A DNA stretch of 64,000 nt, taken from the NCBI RefSeq assembly GCF_003236395.1, contig NZ_POUD01000013.1:1-64000 (forward strand), in the 5' to 3' direction. Of the stretch, positions 35,259-42,497 are shown piece by piece. The notes beneath the pieces are model-generated. The model searched no databases. It was not told the DNA's origin and saw nothing but the letters and a program-made list of their open reading frames with translations. This stretch comes from Nonomuraea aridisoli. GTDB lineage: Bacteria > Actinomycetota > Actinomycetes > Streptosporangiales > Streptosporangiaceae. The stretch's first letter is position 1. Each line of letters starts with the position of its first letter. Made by a program: the position numbers and the translations under genes.

Positions 35259-36278
35259 TCAGCGGGTGCGGTGCGGCGCGCTGGACTCGCGGACCACCAG
35301 GTCGGGCTGGAAGATGACCTGCCGGTGGCGGTGCCGCCCGGGGTCGGCCACCTCGTCGAGCAGCAGGTCGACGGCGGTACGCCCGAGGAGCTCGCGGGGC
35401 TGGCGGACCGACGACAGCGGCACGGCCGCCGCCGCCGCGAAGTCGATGTCGTCGTAGCCGACGATGGCGAGGTCCTCCGGGACGCGCAGCCCGTGAGCGG
35501 CCATGGCCTGCAGGAACCCCAGCGCCATCATGTCGTTGGCGCAGAAGGCGGCGGTGGGGCGCTCGCCGGCGGGCAGGGCGGCCACCCGCTCCCCGATGGA
35601 CCGCCCCCCTGCCACGGTGAGGGCGGGCGCGGCGTAGGTGAGCAGCTCGGCCGCCCCGCCGCCGGCCGCGACGGCCTCGGCCACGCCCGCGTGCCGCTCG
35701 GCCACCTGCCGGACGGACGGCGGCCCGCCGGCGAACACGATGCGCCGATGCCCGCGGCCGAGGAGGTGGTCGCCGGCCAGCCGCCCGCCCAGCCGGTCGT
35801 CGACCGCCACCGAGCAGCGCGGCCCGGTCGCCGGGCAGTCGACCAGCACCACGGGCGTGCCCCGCTCGGCCATCTCGGCCGGCCACGGGTCGTCCCGCTG
35901 GACGGGGGTGATGAGGACGCCCAGCACCCGGTGTTGCTCGAGCTGGTCGAGGTGGCGGCGCTCGCGCTCCGGGTCGCCGGCGCTGTTGCAGAGCACCACC
36001 ATGGTGTCGTGCTCGTCGGCCACCGACTCGGCGCCCTGGGCGACGTCCACGAAGAACGGGTTGGAGACGTCGAGCACGACGAGCCCGATCGTGCGGCTGC
36101 GGCCGACGCGCAGGTGGCGGGCCACCTCGTTGCGGACGAAGCCGAGCTCCCTGATGGCGTCGAAGACGCGTTCGCGGGTGGCGGGCGAGACGATCTCGGG
36201 GCGGTTGAGCACGTTGCTGACCGTGCCCACGGAGACGCGCGCCAGCTGCGCGACCTCCTTGATGCTCCTGGTCGCCAT
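35259..36278 (-). CDS. LacI-family transcriptional regulator of the polysaccharide operon
   Basis: This 339-residue protein has the LacI headpiece (SIKEVAQLARVSVGTVSNVL) at residues 5-24, the hinge region ending VARHLRVGRSRTIGLVV, and a periplasmic-binding-like sensor domain with AIVGYDDIDFAAAAAVPLSS. No defect is visible. It lies directly upstream of the operon on the same strand and has the same operator in its own promoter (36394-36407), so autoregulation is likely. The inducer is probably an oligosaccharide derived from the imported polymer. ATG 36278 follows GAGGA closely. Confidence 0.92.
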   Translation of the reverse strand: MATRSIKEVAQLARVSVGTVSNVLNRPEIVSPATRERVFDAIRELGFVRNEVARHLRVGRSRTIGLVVLDVSNPFFVDVAQGAESVADEHDTMVVLCNSAGDPERERRHLDQLEQHRVLGVLITPVQRDDPWPAEMAERGTPVVLVDCPATGPRCSVAVDDRLGGRLAGDHLLGRGHRRIVFAGGPPSVRQVAERHAGVAEAVAAGGGAAELLTYAAPALTVAGGRSIGERVAALPAGERPTAAFCANDMMALGFLQAMAAHGLRVPEDLAIVGYDDIDFAAAAAVPLSSVRQPRELLGRTAVDLLLDEVADPGRHRHRQVIFQPDLVVRESSAPHRTR

Positions 36279-36369
36279 CGATCCTCACGGGGCCGTGCTG
36301 CCGGAAGAAGTGCGGGAACGCGCTGCTAGGGGGCAGGCCTTCCGATGCGGCCCACCGGGAACGCGGCTC

Positions 36370-36407
36370 ATCATAGCCGCATTCAAGATTGTTTTGAATC
36401 GTCTCAA
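36370..36407 (-). promoter_or_regulatory. lacI promoter with LacI-type operator (O2)
   Basis: On the minus strand TTCAAA (36398-36393) and TATGAT (36375-36370) are 17 bp apart. The near-palindrome TTGAGACGATTCAA (36407-36394) covers the -35. It differs from O1 at one position. Confidence 0.65.
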
Positions 36408-36991
36408 CGGGTCGGCTCCGGTGACGGGACGGCGGTGTCCGCCTTCATGCCGTCGAGCATCAGCCGCAGGTACCGTCCGAGGTCGGCGGCCACGGGCGCC
36501 GGCAGCCCGTCCGGATGGCAGGTGAAGACGGCCAGGAGGTGGATGAGCTCCTCGACGCCGACGTCGGGTCGCATCGCGCCCTCCGCCTGGGCGCGGCGGA
36601 CGAGCCCGCCGAGCCGTTCCACCCACTCCTCGCGCGCCTCGGCGAACTCGGCGCGGCCCGTGGTCGCCTCCTCCGGGAGCACGGCGAGCGCGGAGGCCAG
36701 CGCGACGCGGCCGGGCGCGGCGGCCCAGGCCACGAACCGCCCGATCGCGTCCCAGGCGTCGGCGCTCTCCTGGGAGATGACGTCGACCATCCCGGCCATC
36801 GTGCGCACGTAGTGGTCGCCGATGGCGGTGATCAGCGCGTCACGGTCGGGGAAACGGCGGTAGAGCGTGCCGACGCCGACCCCGGCACGCCTGGCGATCA
36901 GCTCCATGGGGACGGTGACGCCGCGTTCGGCGACGATCTCGGCCGCCGCTTCGACGATCTTGTCCCGGTTGCGCCTGGCGTCCGCGCGCAC
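36404..36991 (-). CDS. TetR-family transcriptional regulator
   Basis: This 195-residue protein has a TetR helix-turn-helix at about 10-55: RRNRDKIVEAAAEIVAERG, MELIARRAGVGVGTLYRRF and PDRDALITAI. The C-terminal ligand-binding part is helical, with VLPEEATTG in the middle. GTG 36991 has GGAG six nt upstream. It is divergent from the NmrA-like gene across an 88-bp region containing a long dyad, so it probably represses both. The ligand is unknown. Its 3-prime end overlaps the lacI operator. Confidence 0.9.
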   Translation of the reverse strand: MRADARRNRDKIVEAAAEIVAERGVTVPMELIARRAGVGVGTLYRRFPDRDALITAIGDHYVRTMAGMVDVISQESADAWDAIGRFVAWAAAPGRVALASALAVLPEEATTGRAEFAEAREEWVERLGGLVRRAQAEGAMRPDVGVEELIHLLAVFTCHPDGLPAPVAADLGRYLRLMLDGMKADTAVPSPEPTR

Positions 36992-37001
36992 GTACGACTC
37001 C

Positions 37002-37066
37002 TAAGTGGACGGTTTGCTTCCGGTTAGTGTAGCGTCCGCGGCAACCGGAAGATTTTCGTCCACTTA
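37002..37066. promoter_or_regulatory. Long dyad in the tetR/nmrA-like divergent region
   Basis: TAAGTGGACG (37002-37011) with CTTCCGGTT (37017-37025) is mirrored by AACCGGAAG (37043-37051) with CGTCCACTTA (37057-37066). This gives a 24-bp inverted repeat matching at 19 positions, with an 17-bp centre. It probably holds two TetR dimer sites and both promoters (TAGTGT/TACACT near 37026). Confidence 0.75.
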
Positions 37067-37079
37067 TGGAGGTGCAGGC

Positions 37080-37913
37080 GTGATCGTGGTGACCGGCGCG
37101 ACCGGCGTCATCGGCCGCACGCTCGTCGGGCTGCTGCGCGGGGGCCGGCGGCCGCCGCCGGAGGTGCTCGCCGTCGTCCGGCGTCCCGCCGGCGACCTGG
37201 GGTGCCCGTACACCCTGGCCGACTTCGAACGGCCCGAATCGATCGGCGCGCTGCTGTCGCCGGGAGACCGGCTGTTCCTCAACAGCGCACTGTGGCCCGG
37301 CTTCGCCGACGCCCACCGCGCCGTCATCGACCTGGCCGCCCGCGCGGGCGTCGCCCAGATCGTCGCCGTGTCCGTACGCGGCGCCGCGCCCGGCGGGAGA
37401 CTCGGCACGGGCATGCACGGCGTGGTCGACGCCCACCTCAGGAGGTCGGGGGTGCCGTGGACGATCCTCCAGCCGAGCGGCTTCCTGCAGAACCTGCCGC
37501 ACGACTTCCGCGACGGCGTCATGCACGGCTCGTACGGCCCCGGCCCGGTCTCCTACGTCGACGCCCGGGACATCGCCGAGGTGGCCGCGTCGCTGCTCAC
37601 CCGCCAGGTGGGCCCGGACGCCGAACACGTCCTCACCGGCCCGCAGGCGCTCTCCCACGACCGCATCGCCGAAGAACTCACCAGGGAGCTGGGCCGCCCC
37701 TTCCGCTACGTGGACCTGCCCGTCCCCGAGATGACCGCCCACCTGGAACGCCAGGGCACGCCCCATCCCCTGGCCGCCGACCTGGCCGCCCTCATGGCGG
37801 AGACCGGCGACGGCCGCTGGTCCACGACCACGACGGCGGTCCAGGAGGTGACCGGCCGCCCGCCCCGCTCCCTGAGCGCCTTCCTGCGCGAGCACCGGGA
37901 GTCGTTCGCCTGA
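37080..37913 (+). CDS. NmrA-like NAD(P)-binding protein (SDR family)
   Basis: This 277-residue protein begins with the Rossmann motif VVTGATGVIGRTLVG, then has the atypical SDR features of NmrA-like quinone oxidoreductases or redox sensors: ILQPSGFLQNLPHDF, YVDARDIAEVAA and the C-terminal AEELTRELGRPFRYVDLPV. It lacks the Tyr-x3-Lys catalytic pair of classical SDRs, as usual in this group. GTG 37080 has GGAGG seven nt upstream; the longer frame overlaps the operator. It is the likely target of the divergent TetR gene. The substrate is unknown. Confidence 0.85.
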   Translation: MIVVTGATGVIGRTLVGLLRGGRRPPPEVLAVVRRPAGDLGCPYTLADFERPESIGALLSPGDRLFLNSALWPGFADAHRAVIDLAARAGVAQIVAVSVRGAAPGGRLGTGMHGVVDAHLRRSGVPWTILQPSGFLQNLPHDFRDGVMHGSYGPGPVSYVDARDIAEVAASLLTRQVGPDAEHVLTGPQALSHDRIAEELTRELGRPFRYVDLPVPEMTAHLERQGTPHPLAADLAALMAETGDGRWSTTTTAVQEVTGRPPRSLSAFLREHRESFA

Positions 37914-37917
37914 CGGC

Positions 37918-38574
37918 TCACTCCGGATCGACGACCCGCACCCGTACGGCCCGGAACTGGGCGGGGGTGTCGCGCAGCACCGCGTGCTTCGGGTCGGGCA
38001 CCACGAGGAACGGCTCCTTCTCCAGCGCCAGCAGCGGCGCGAGCCGCCGGTCGGGCCGCAGGGCGTCCACCGCACGGCGATCCCCGCCGAGCACCACCCC
38101 GTCCAGCTCCCCCAGGTACGGCGTCAGCACCCGCACCGCCGTCTCCACGGCGTCGTCGAACACCCGGTCCGCCTGGTTGCGCCGGCGTCTGGCGAACCGC
38201 TGCTGCGACCACCCGCCGGCCGCCGTACGCCCCTGCACCAGCCGCGACCCCACCTTGGACGACACCAGCGCCGGCCCGTGGAACACCCCCGCCGCGTAGC
38301 CGCCGAGCCGGACGAGGAAGACCCCGATCCGCCGGTCGGCGTTCGCGTGGGCGACGAGCCGGGTGACGTGCGGCGGCCCGGGCGGCGTCATCGGCGGGAA
38401 CGGCACGTGCAACTCGGCCACCGCCCCGTCCTCGGCCACCAGCCGCACCACCCGCTCGTCCCCGCCGGCGGAGAAGGGCCCGTGCCGGTCGGCGAACCCG
38501 TCGATCCACGGATGCACCCGCTCGGGCGGCACGGAGACCCACCGCCCACCACCCTTCGCCGGCCGCCCGCTCAT
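37918..38574 (-). CDS. acVLRF1-type peptidyl-tRNA hydrolase (Vms1-like release factor)
   Basis: This 218-residue protein matches the actinobacterial VLRF1 family: WVSVPPERVHPWIDGFADRHG at the N-terminus, and AAGGWSQQRFARRRRNQAD in the middle. The GxSQQ loop is the Vms1/ANKZF1-like counterpart of the release-factor GGQ, with the first Gln presumed catalytic. A C-terminal LGGDRRAVDAL part follows. By analogy it should release nascent chains from tRNA on stalled or split large ribosomal subunits. ATG 38574 is the start. It converges on the NmrA-like gene (4 nt between stops). No tmRNA, RqcH or other rescue gene is nearby. Confidence 0.8.
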   Translation of the reverse strand: MSGRPAKGGGRWVSVPPERVHPWIDGFADRHGPFSAGGDERVVRLVAEDGAVAELHVPFPPMTPPGPPHVTRLVAHANADRRIGVFLVRLGGYAAGVFHGPALVSSKVGSRLVQGRTAAGGWSQQRFARRRRNQADRVFDDAVETAVRVLTPYLGELDGVVLGGDRRAVDALRPDRRLAPLLALEKEPFLVVPDPKHAVLRDTPAQFRAVRVRVVDPE

Positions 38575-38584
38575 GCCCCGAGGC

Positions 38585-38648
38585 TAACCGATCACCACCC
38601 CTGCCCTGGTGGTGGGGGTTTTCGAGAACCTCAACCGAAATATCGGTT
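38585..38648. promoter_or_regulatory. Dyads before the EAL-CBS gene
   Basis: CACCACC (38593-38599) pairs with GGTGGTG (38608-38614), followed by GGGGTTTT. Further on, AACCGA (38633-38638) pairs with TCGGTT (38643-38648) around AATA, and another AACCGA occurs at 38585. The second dyad looks like an operator. Confidence 0.4.
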
Positions 38649-38702
38649 AATTCTGTTTCGCGGGGCTTCTGATGCCGCTGTGGCAGGAGCACGATTCGAT
38701 AC

Positions 38703-39728
38703 GTGCCCTCCCTGCTCGCCAGTCCCCTCGTGGATCTCGACACCGGGGCCGTCATCGCACACCCCGCCTTCGTGGAGCCGGGCGGCGTCCTGCGGGCGGC
38801 GCCGCTTCCCATGGTGCTGGAGTTGCCGATCCGGGTGGTGCTGGCGGGCGCGGGCGCGCTGACCCCGCTCCACGAGGCGCTGAGACGCGCGGGCCGCCAT
38901 CCGCGGGAGGCCATCCTGCTCATCACTGGACCGTGCCAGGAGCACGAGCGCCCGCTGCTCAAGGTGGCCCTGGACGGCCTGCGCGCGATCGGCTACCTGT
39001 ACGGCTTCTCCGACGTCGGCAGCATGGGCCCCACGCTGGACATCGTCACCGACACCGCCCCGTACCTGGTGGCCCTGCACCCCGAGCTGGTGGCGCGCAT
39101 CCCGGGCGACCACCGGGCCGCGGCGGTGGCACGCGCGGTGGCCACGCTGGCCCGCGGCATCGGCGCGCACGTCATGGCTCCCGGTGTGGAGCACGAGGCC
39201 CAGGTGGCGACGATCCGCGGCCTCGGCGTCCGTCTGGCGAACGGCCCCCTGCTCGCCCCGGGCCCCGACGGCCGGGTACGCGTCCCGCTGCCGATCGCCG
39301 ACGAGTCCGCGGCCTCGGCCATGCTCGGCCCGCGCGTGCAGGAGCTGCTGCTCCCGGCGGTGACCCTGCCCGCGGAGGCCAAGGCGGAGGAGGCGGTGGC
39401 GGCGTTCGGGGAGGAGCCGACGATCACCAGCGTGATCCTGGTGGACGAGTTCCAGCGGCCCAAGGGCAGCCTCGACCGCAGCCGCTTCCTGCTGTCGTTC
39501 GCGACCCGCTACGGCCACGCCCTGCACGGCTCGAAGCCGGCGCAGCGCCTGGCCGACCCGCCCCGCACGGTCCCGCGCACGACCCCGGCGATCGCGGCCA
39601 TGCAGGCGGCGGGCCGGGACGCGGCCCGCGTCTACGACGACCTGGTGGTCACCGACGAGCTGAACCGCTGCCTCGGCATCGTCCGCGTCTCCGACCTGAT
39701 CAGGCAGGTCACCTCGCTCAGGAACTGA
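38703..39728 (+). CDS. Degenerate EAL domain protein with C-terminal CBS-like region
   Basis: This 341-residue soluble protein has an EAL-like barrel at about 30-190, recognisable from LLKVALDGLRAIGYLYGFSDV, DIVTDTAPYLVALHPELV, and HVMAPGVEHEAQVATIRGLG, then RLANGPLLAPG. The catalytic EAL/EVL Glu and the DDFGTG loop (here SDVGSMG) are not conserved, so c-di-GMP hydrolysis is unlikely and a binding role is possible. The C-terminal third (ITSVILVDEFQRPKGSL, then NRCLGIVRVSDLIRQV) resembles a CBS pair that might bind a nucleotide. GTG 38703 is the first start. No diguanylate cyclase is adjacent. Confidence 0.65.
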   Translation: MPSLLASPLVDLDTGAVIAHPAFVEPGGVLRAAPLPMVLELPIRVVLAGAGALTPLHEALRRAGRHPREAILLITGPCQEHERPLLKVALDGLRAIGYLYGFSDVGSMGPTLDIVTDTAPYLVALHPELVARIPGDHRAAAVARAVATLARGIGAHVMAPGVEHEAQVATIRGLGVRLANGPLLAPGPDGRVRVPLPIADESAASAMLGPRVQELLLPAVTLPAEAKAEEAVAAFGEEPTITSVILVDEFQRPKGSLDRSRFLLSFATRYGHALHGSKPAQRLADPPRTVPRTTPAIAAMQAAGRDAARVYDDLVVTDELNRCLGIVRVSDLIRQVTSLRN

Positions 39729-39781
39729 ACGGACCGGCGCGCGTGCTGGGCGGCCGGGCGCGGCCGGGATAGGAAGGGAGC

Positions 39782-41086
39782 ATGGATCGGCCGCTGAACA
39801 GACGCACCCTGCTGGGCGCGGGCATGCTCGCCGGGGTGACCGCGTGCACCGCGAGCCCCTCCCCCGCGAACCCGTCACCCGGGAACAACGGGGTGGTCCT
39901 CGACCCCGCCGACTGGGCGTCCGTGCGCGCCCAGTTCGCGCTCGACCCCGCCTACGGCCAGTTCGCGGCGTTCGTGCTGGCCCCCGCGCCGGCGCCGGTG
40001 CGCGAGGCGATCAGGACGCACCGCGACGCCCTGGACGCCGACCCCGAGTACGTCCCGCCCGGCGGCGACCCCGACCAGACCGTACGCGAGGCCGCGGCCC
40101 GCTACCTGGGCGGCGAGCCCGGCGACGTCGCGCTGACCGACAGCACCACGATGGGCCTGGGCCTGCTCTACTCCGGCGTCGTGCTGCGCCCCGGCCAGGA
40201 CGTGCTCACCACCGAGCACGACTTCCTGGCCACCCACGAGGGCCTGCGCCTGCTCGCCGCCCGCACGGGCGCGAAGGTCCGCAGGGTCAGGCTGTACGAC
40301 GACCCGGCCGCCGCCTCGGTGGACCGGATGGTCTCGGCGATCAAGGAGGGGCTGGGGCCGCGCACCAGGGTGGTGGCGGTGACCTGGGTGCATTCGAGCA
40401 CGGGCGTGCGGGTGCCGGTGCGAGCCATCGCCGACATGCTGGCCGAGGCCAACAAGGACCGCGCCGAGCACGACCGGGCGCTGCTGTGCGTGGACGGCGT
40501 GCACGGCTTCGGCGCGCTGGCCGACGGCGTCACCGACCTGGGCTGCGACTTCCTGGCCAGCGGCACGCACAAGTGGCTGTTCGGCCCGCGCGGCACCGGG
40601 ATCGTGTGGGGCCGCGCCTGGGACACGATCGCGCCGATCGTGCCGAGCTTCAGCGGGGCGGCGTTCACCGCCTGGCACGGCGGCTCCGCGCCGGGGCCGA
40701 GCACGGCCGAGCTGGTCACCCCCGGCGGCTACAAGGCGTTCGAGCACCGATGGGCGATGCCGGAGGCGTTCGCGTTCATGACGGCGATCGGCAAGGACCG
40801 GGTGGAGCGGCGTACACAGGAGCTGGCCACCCGGCTCAAGGCGGGCCTGGCCGAGCTGCCGCACGTCACGCTGGCCACCCCGCGGGCGCCCGAGCTCTCG
40901 GCGGGCCTGGTGTGCTGCTCGGTCACAGGCATGGAGCCGTTCCAGGCCGTGCAGCGGCTGCACGCGCTGAAGGTGGCGGCCAGCACGACGCCGTACAACC
41001 CCTCTCTGCTGCGCTTCGGGACGAGCATCGTGACCGGCCCCGATCAGGTGGATCACGTGATCAGGATCATGGAGGGGCTGAGATGA
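39782..41086 (+). CDS. Exported class V PLP aminotransferase-like lipoprotein
   Basis: This 434-residue protein starts LNRRTLLGAGMLAGVTACTAS, a twin-arginine signal with a lipobox Cys. The mature part is a class V aminotransferase/isopenicillin-N-epimerase-like PLP enzyme: LTDSTTMGLGLLYSG, WVHSSTGVRVPVRAIADM, the Asp-x-x-His pair in VDGVHGFG and the PLP Lys in SGTHKWLFG. The Tat route fits a cofactor loaded in the cytoplasm. The reaction (transamination, epimerisation or C-S cleavage) cannot be decided. ATG 39782 has GGAAGGGAG just upstream. A small hairpin follows at 41146-41167. Confidence 0.82.
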   Translation: MDRPLNRRTLLGAGMLAGVTACTASPSPANPSPGNNGVVLDPADWASVRAQFALDPAYGQFAAFVLAPAPAPVREAIRTHRDALDADPEYVPPGGDPDQTVREAAARYLGGEPGDVALTDSTTMGLGLLYSGVVLRPGQDVLTTEHDFLATHEGLRLLAARTGAKVRRVRLYDDPAAASVDRMVSAIKEGLGPRTRVVAVTWVHSSTGVRVPVRAIADMLAEANKDRAEHDRALLCVDGVHGFGALADGVTDLGCDFLASGTHKWLFGPRGTGIVWGRAWDTIAPIVPSFSGAAFTAWHGGSAPGPSTAELVTPGGYKAFEHRWAMPEAFAFMTAIGKDRVERRTQELATRLKAGLAELPHVTLATPRAPELSAGLVCCSVTGMEPFQAVQRLHALKVAASTTPYNPSLLRFGTSIVTGPDQVDHVIRIMEGLR

Positions 41087-41145
41087 ACGAGCGGGGTCAG
41101 GTCACGCAGCTCACCAGCCCCGTGTCGAGAGCATGATCCAGATCC

Positions 41146-41167
41146 GCCTGGCTTCACCACGCCAGGC
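41146..41167 (+). terminator. Small hairpin between convergent genes
   Basis: GCCTGGC (41146-41152) pairs with GCCAGGC (41161-41167) around 8 nt. It lies between the stops of the PLP enzyme gene and hisG and could terminate both. Confidence 0.5.
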
Positions 41168-41228
41168 AACCGTTTCGTTACGCACGGCTGCGATATGCCC
41201 GGCATGGCGGTGACCTAGCGGGAAGATG

Positions 41229-42074
41229 TCAGAGGCGGCAGGCGTAGATGTCGGTGACCAGAATGGCTCTTGCGCCGATGTCCCACAGTTTGTCCATCAC
41301 CTGCTGGTGGCCCTTGCGCCGCACCATCGCGCGCACCGCCACCCAGCCCTCGCGGTGCAGCGGGGAGACCGTGGGGCCCTCCATGCCGGGCGTGAGCGCG
41401 ATGGCCTCCTCGATGCGCTCGGCACGGATGTCGTAGTCCATCATCACGAAGTCGCGGGCGGTCACGACGCCCTGCAGGCGGCGTACGAGCTGCTCGACGC
41501 CCGGCGTGTCGATCGCGCCCTGCTGCTTGATGAGCACGGCCTCGGAGCGCATGATCGGGTCGCCGAACACCTCCAGGCCCACGTTGCGCAGGGTGGTGCC
41601 GGTCTCCACGACGTCGGCCACCGCGTCGGCCACGCCGAGCCGGATCGCGGTCTCGACGGCGCCGTCGAGCTTGATCACCCGCGCGTCCACGCCCTCGTCG
41701 GACAGGTATTTCTCCAGCAGGCCGGCGTAGGAGGTGGCGATGCGCTGGCCGTCGAGGTCTTGGACGGACGTCATCGCGCCCGCCCGGGCGGCCAGGCGGA
41801 AGGTGGAGGCGCCGAAGCCGAGCGGCATGATCTCCTCGACCGGGGCGCCGGAGTCGATGAGCATGTCGCGGCCGGTGATGCCGGCGTCGAGGGTGCCCTC
41901 CCCGACGTAGACGGCGATGTCGCGCGGGCGCAGGAAGAACAGCTCGCAGCCGTTGGCCTCGTCGACCACGACGAGCTCCTTGCTGTCCCTGCGCGACCGG
42001 TAGCCGGCCTCTTTCAGCATGCTCTGCGCGCTCTCGCTGAGCGCGCCCTTGTTCGGTACTGCCAGACGCAGCAT
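41229..42074 (-). CDS. hisG: ATP phosphoribosyltransferase, long form
   Basis: This 281-residue enzyme catalyses the first step of histidine synthesis, joining ATP and PRPP. It begins LRLAVPNKGALSESAQSMLKEAGY, has the GITGRDML and DVVETGTTLRNVGL PRPP-binding motif, and carries the C-terminal ACT-like regulatory domain (about 210-281) that binds histidine in the long HisG form, so HisZ is not needed. ATG 42074 has GAGG seven nt upstream. It follows hisE by 66 nt on the same strand; the other his genes are not in the window, as is usual in actinobacteria. Confidence 0.96.
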   Translation of the reverse strand: MLRLAVPNKGALSESAQSMLKEAGYRSRRDSKELVVVDEANGCELFFLRPRDIAVYVGEGTLDAGITGRDMLIDSGAPVEEIMPLGFGASTFRLAARAGAMTSVQDLDGQRIATSYAGLLEKYLSDEGVDARVIKLDGAVETAIRLGVADAVADVVETGTTLRNVGLEVFGDPIMRSEAVLIKQQGAIDTPGVEQLVRRLQGVVTARDFVMMDYDIRAERIEEAIALTPGMEGPTVSPLHREGWVAVRAMVRRKGHQQVMDKLWDIGARAILVTDIYACRL

Positions 42075-42140
42075 GTCAGGTCCTCGATGTCTCGATGGTG
42101 CTTCTCCAGGGGGCTACGGCGGTGGCGGGCGCGGCGCGCC

Positions 42141-42404
42141 CTAGAGATGCTTGTAGACCTGGTCGAGACCGATGCCTTTGGCGATCATGAGCACCTGGAC
42201 GTGGTAGAGGAGCTGCGAGATCTCCTCGGCGGCCCTGTCGTCTGACTCGTGCTCGGCCGCCATCCAGGTCTCGGCGGCCTCCTCGACGACCTTCTTGCCG
42301 ATGGCATGGACGCCGGCGTCGAGCGCGGCCACGGTGCCCGAGCCCGCGGGTCTCGTCCTGGCCTTCTCTGACAGCTCGGCGAACAGCTCTTCGAAGGTCT
42401 TCAT
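42141..42404 (-). CDS. hisE: Phosphoribosyl-ATP pyrophosphatase
   Basis: This 87-residue helical protein of the MazG-like fold hydrolyses phosphoribosyl-ATP in the second step of histidine synthesis. It starts [19 protein letters not shown], carries [18 protein letters not shown] with the metal-binding Glu residues, and ends [16 protein letters not shown] 42404 fits the family length; the frame upstream to 42482 is not needed. It lies directly before hisG. Confidence 0.95.
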   Translation of the reverse strand: MKTFEELFAELSEKARTRPAGSGTVAALDAGVHAIGKKVVEEAAETWMAAEHESDDRAAEEISQLLYHVQVLMIAKGIGLDQVYKHL

Positions 42405-42497
42405 GGTCTCTCTCGTCGGTCGGCTGACGTGCATATCAAGCCTAGTCTGCGTCATACGGTGGCCGGGTCCGGCGTCCGCCACGCGAGACGGGCCGTC

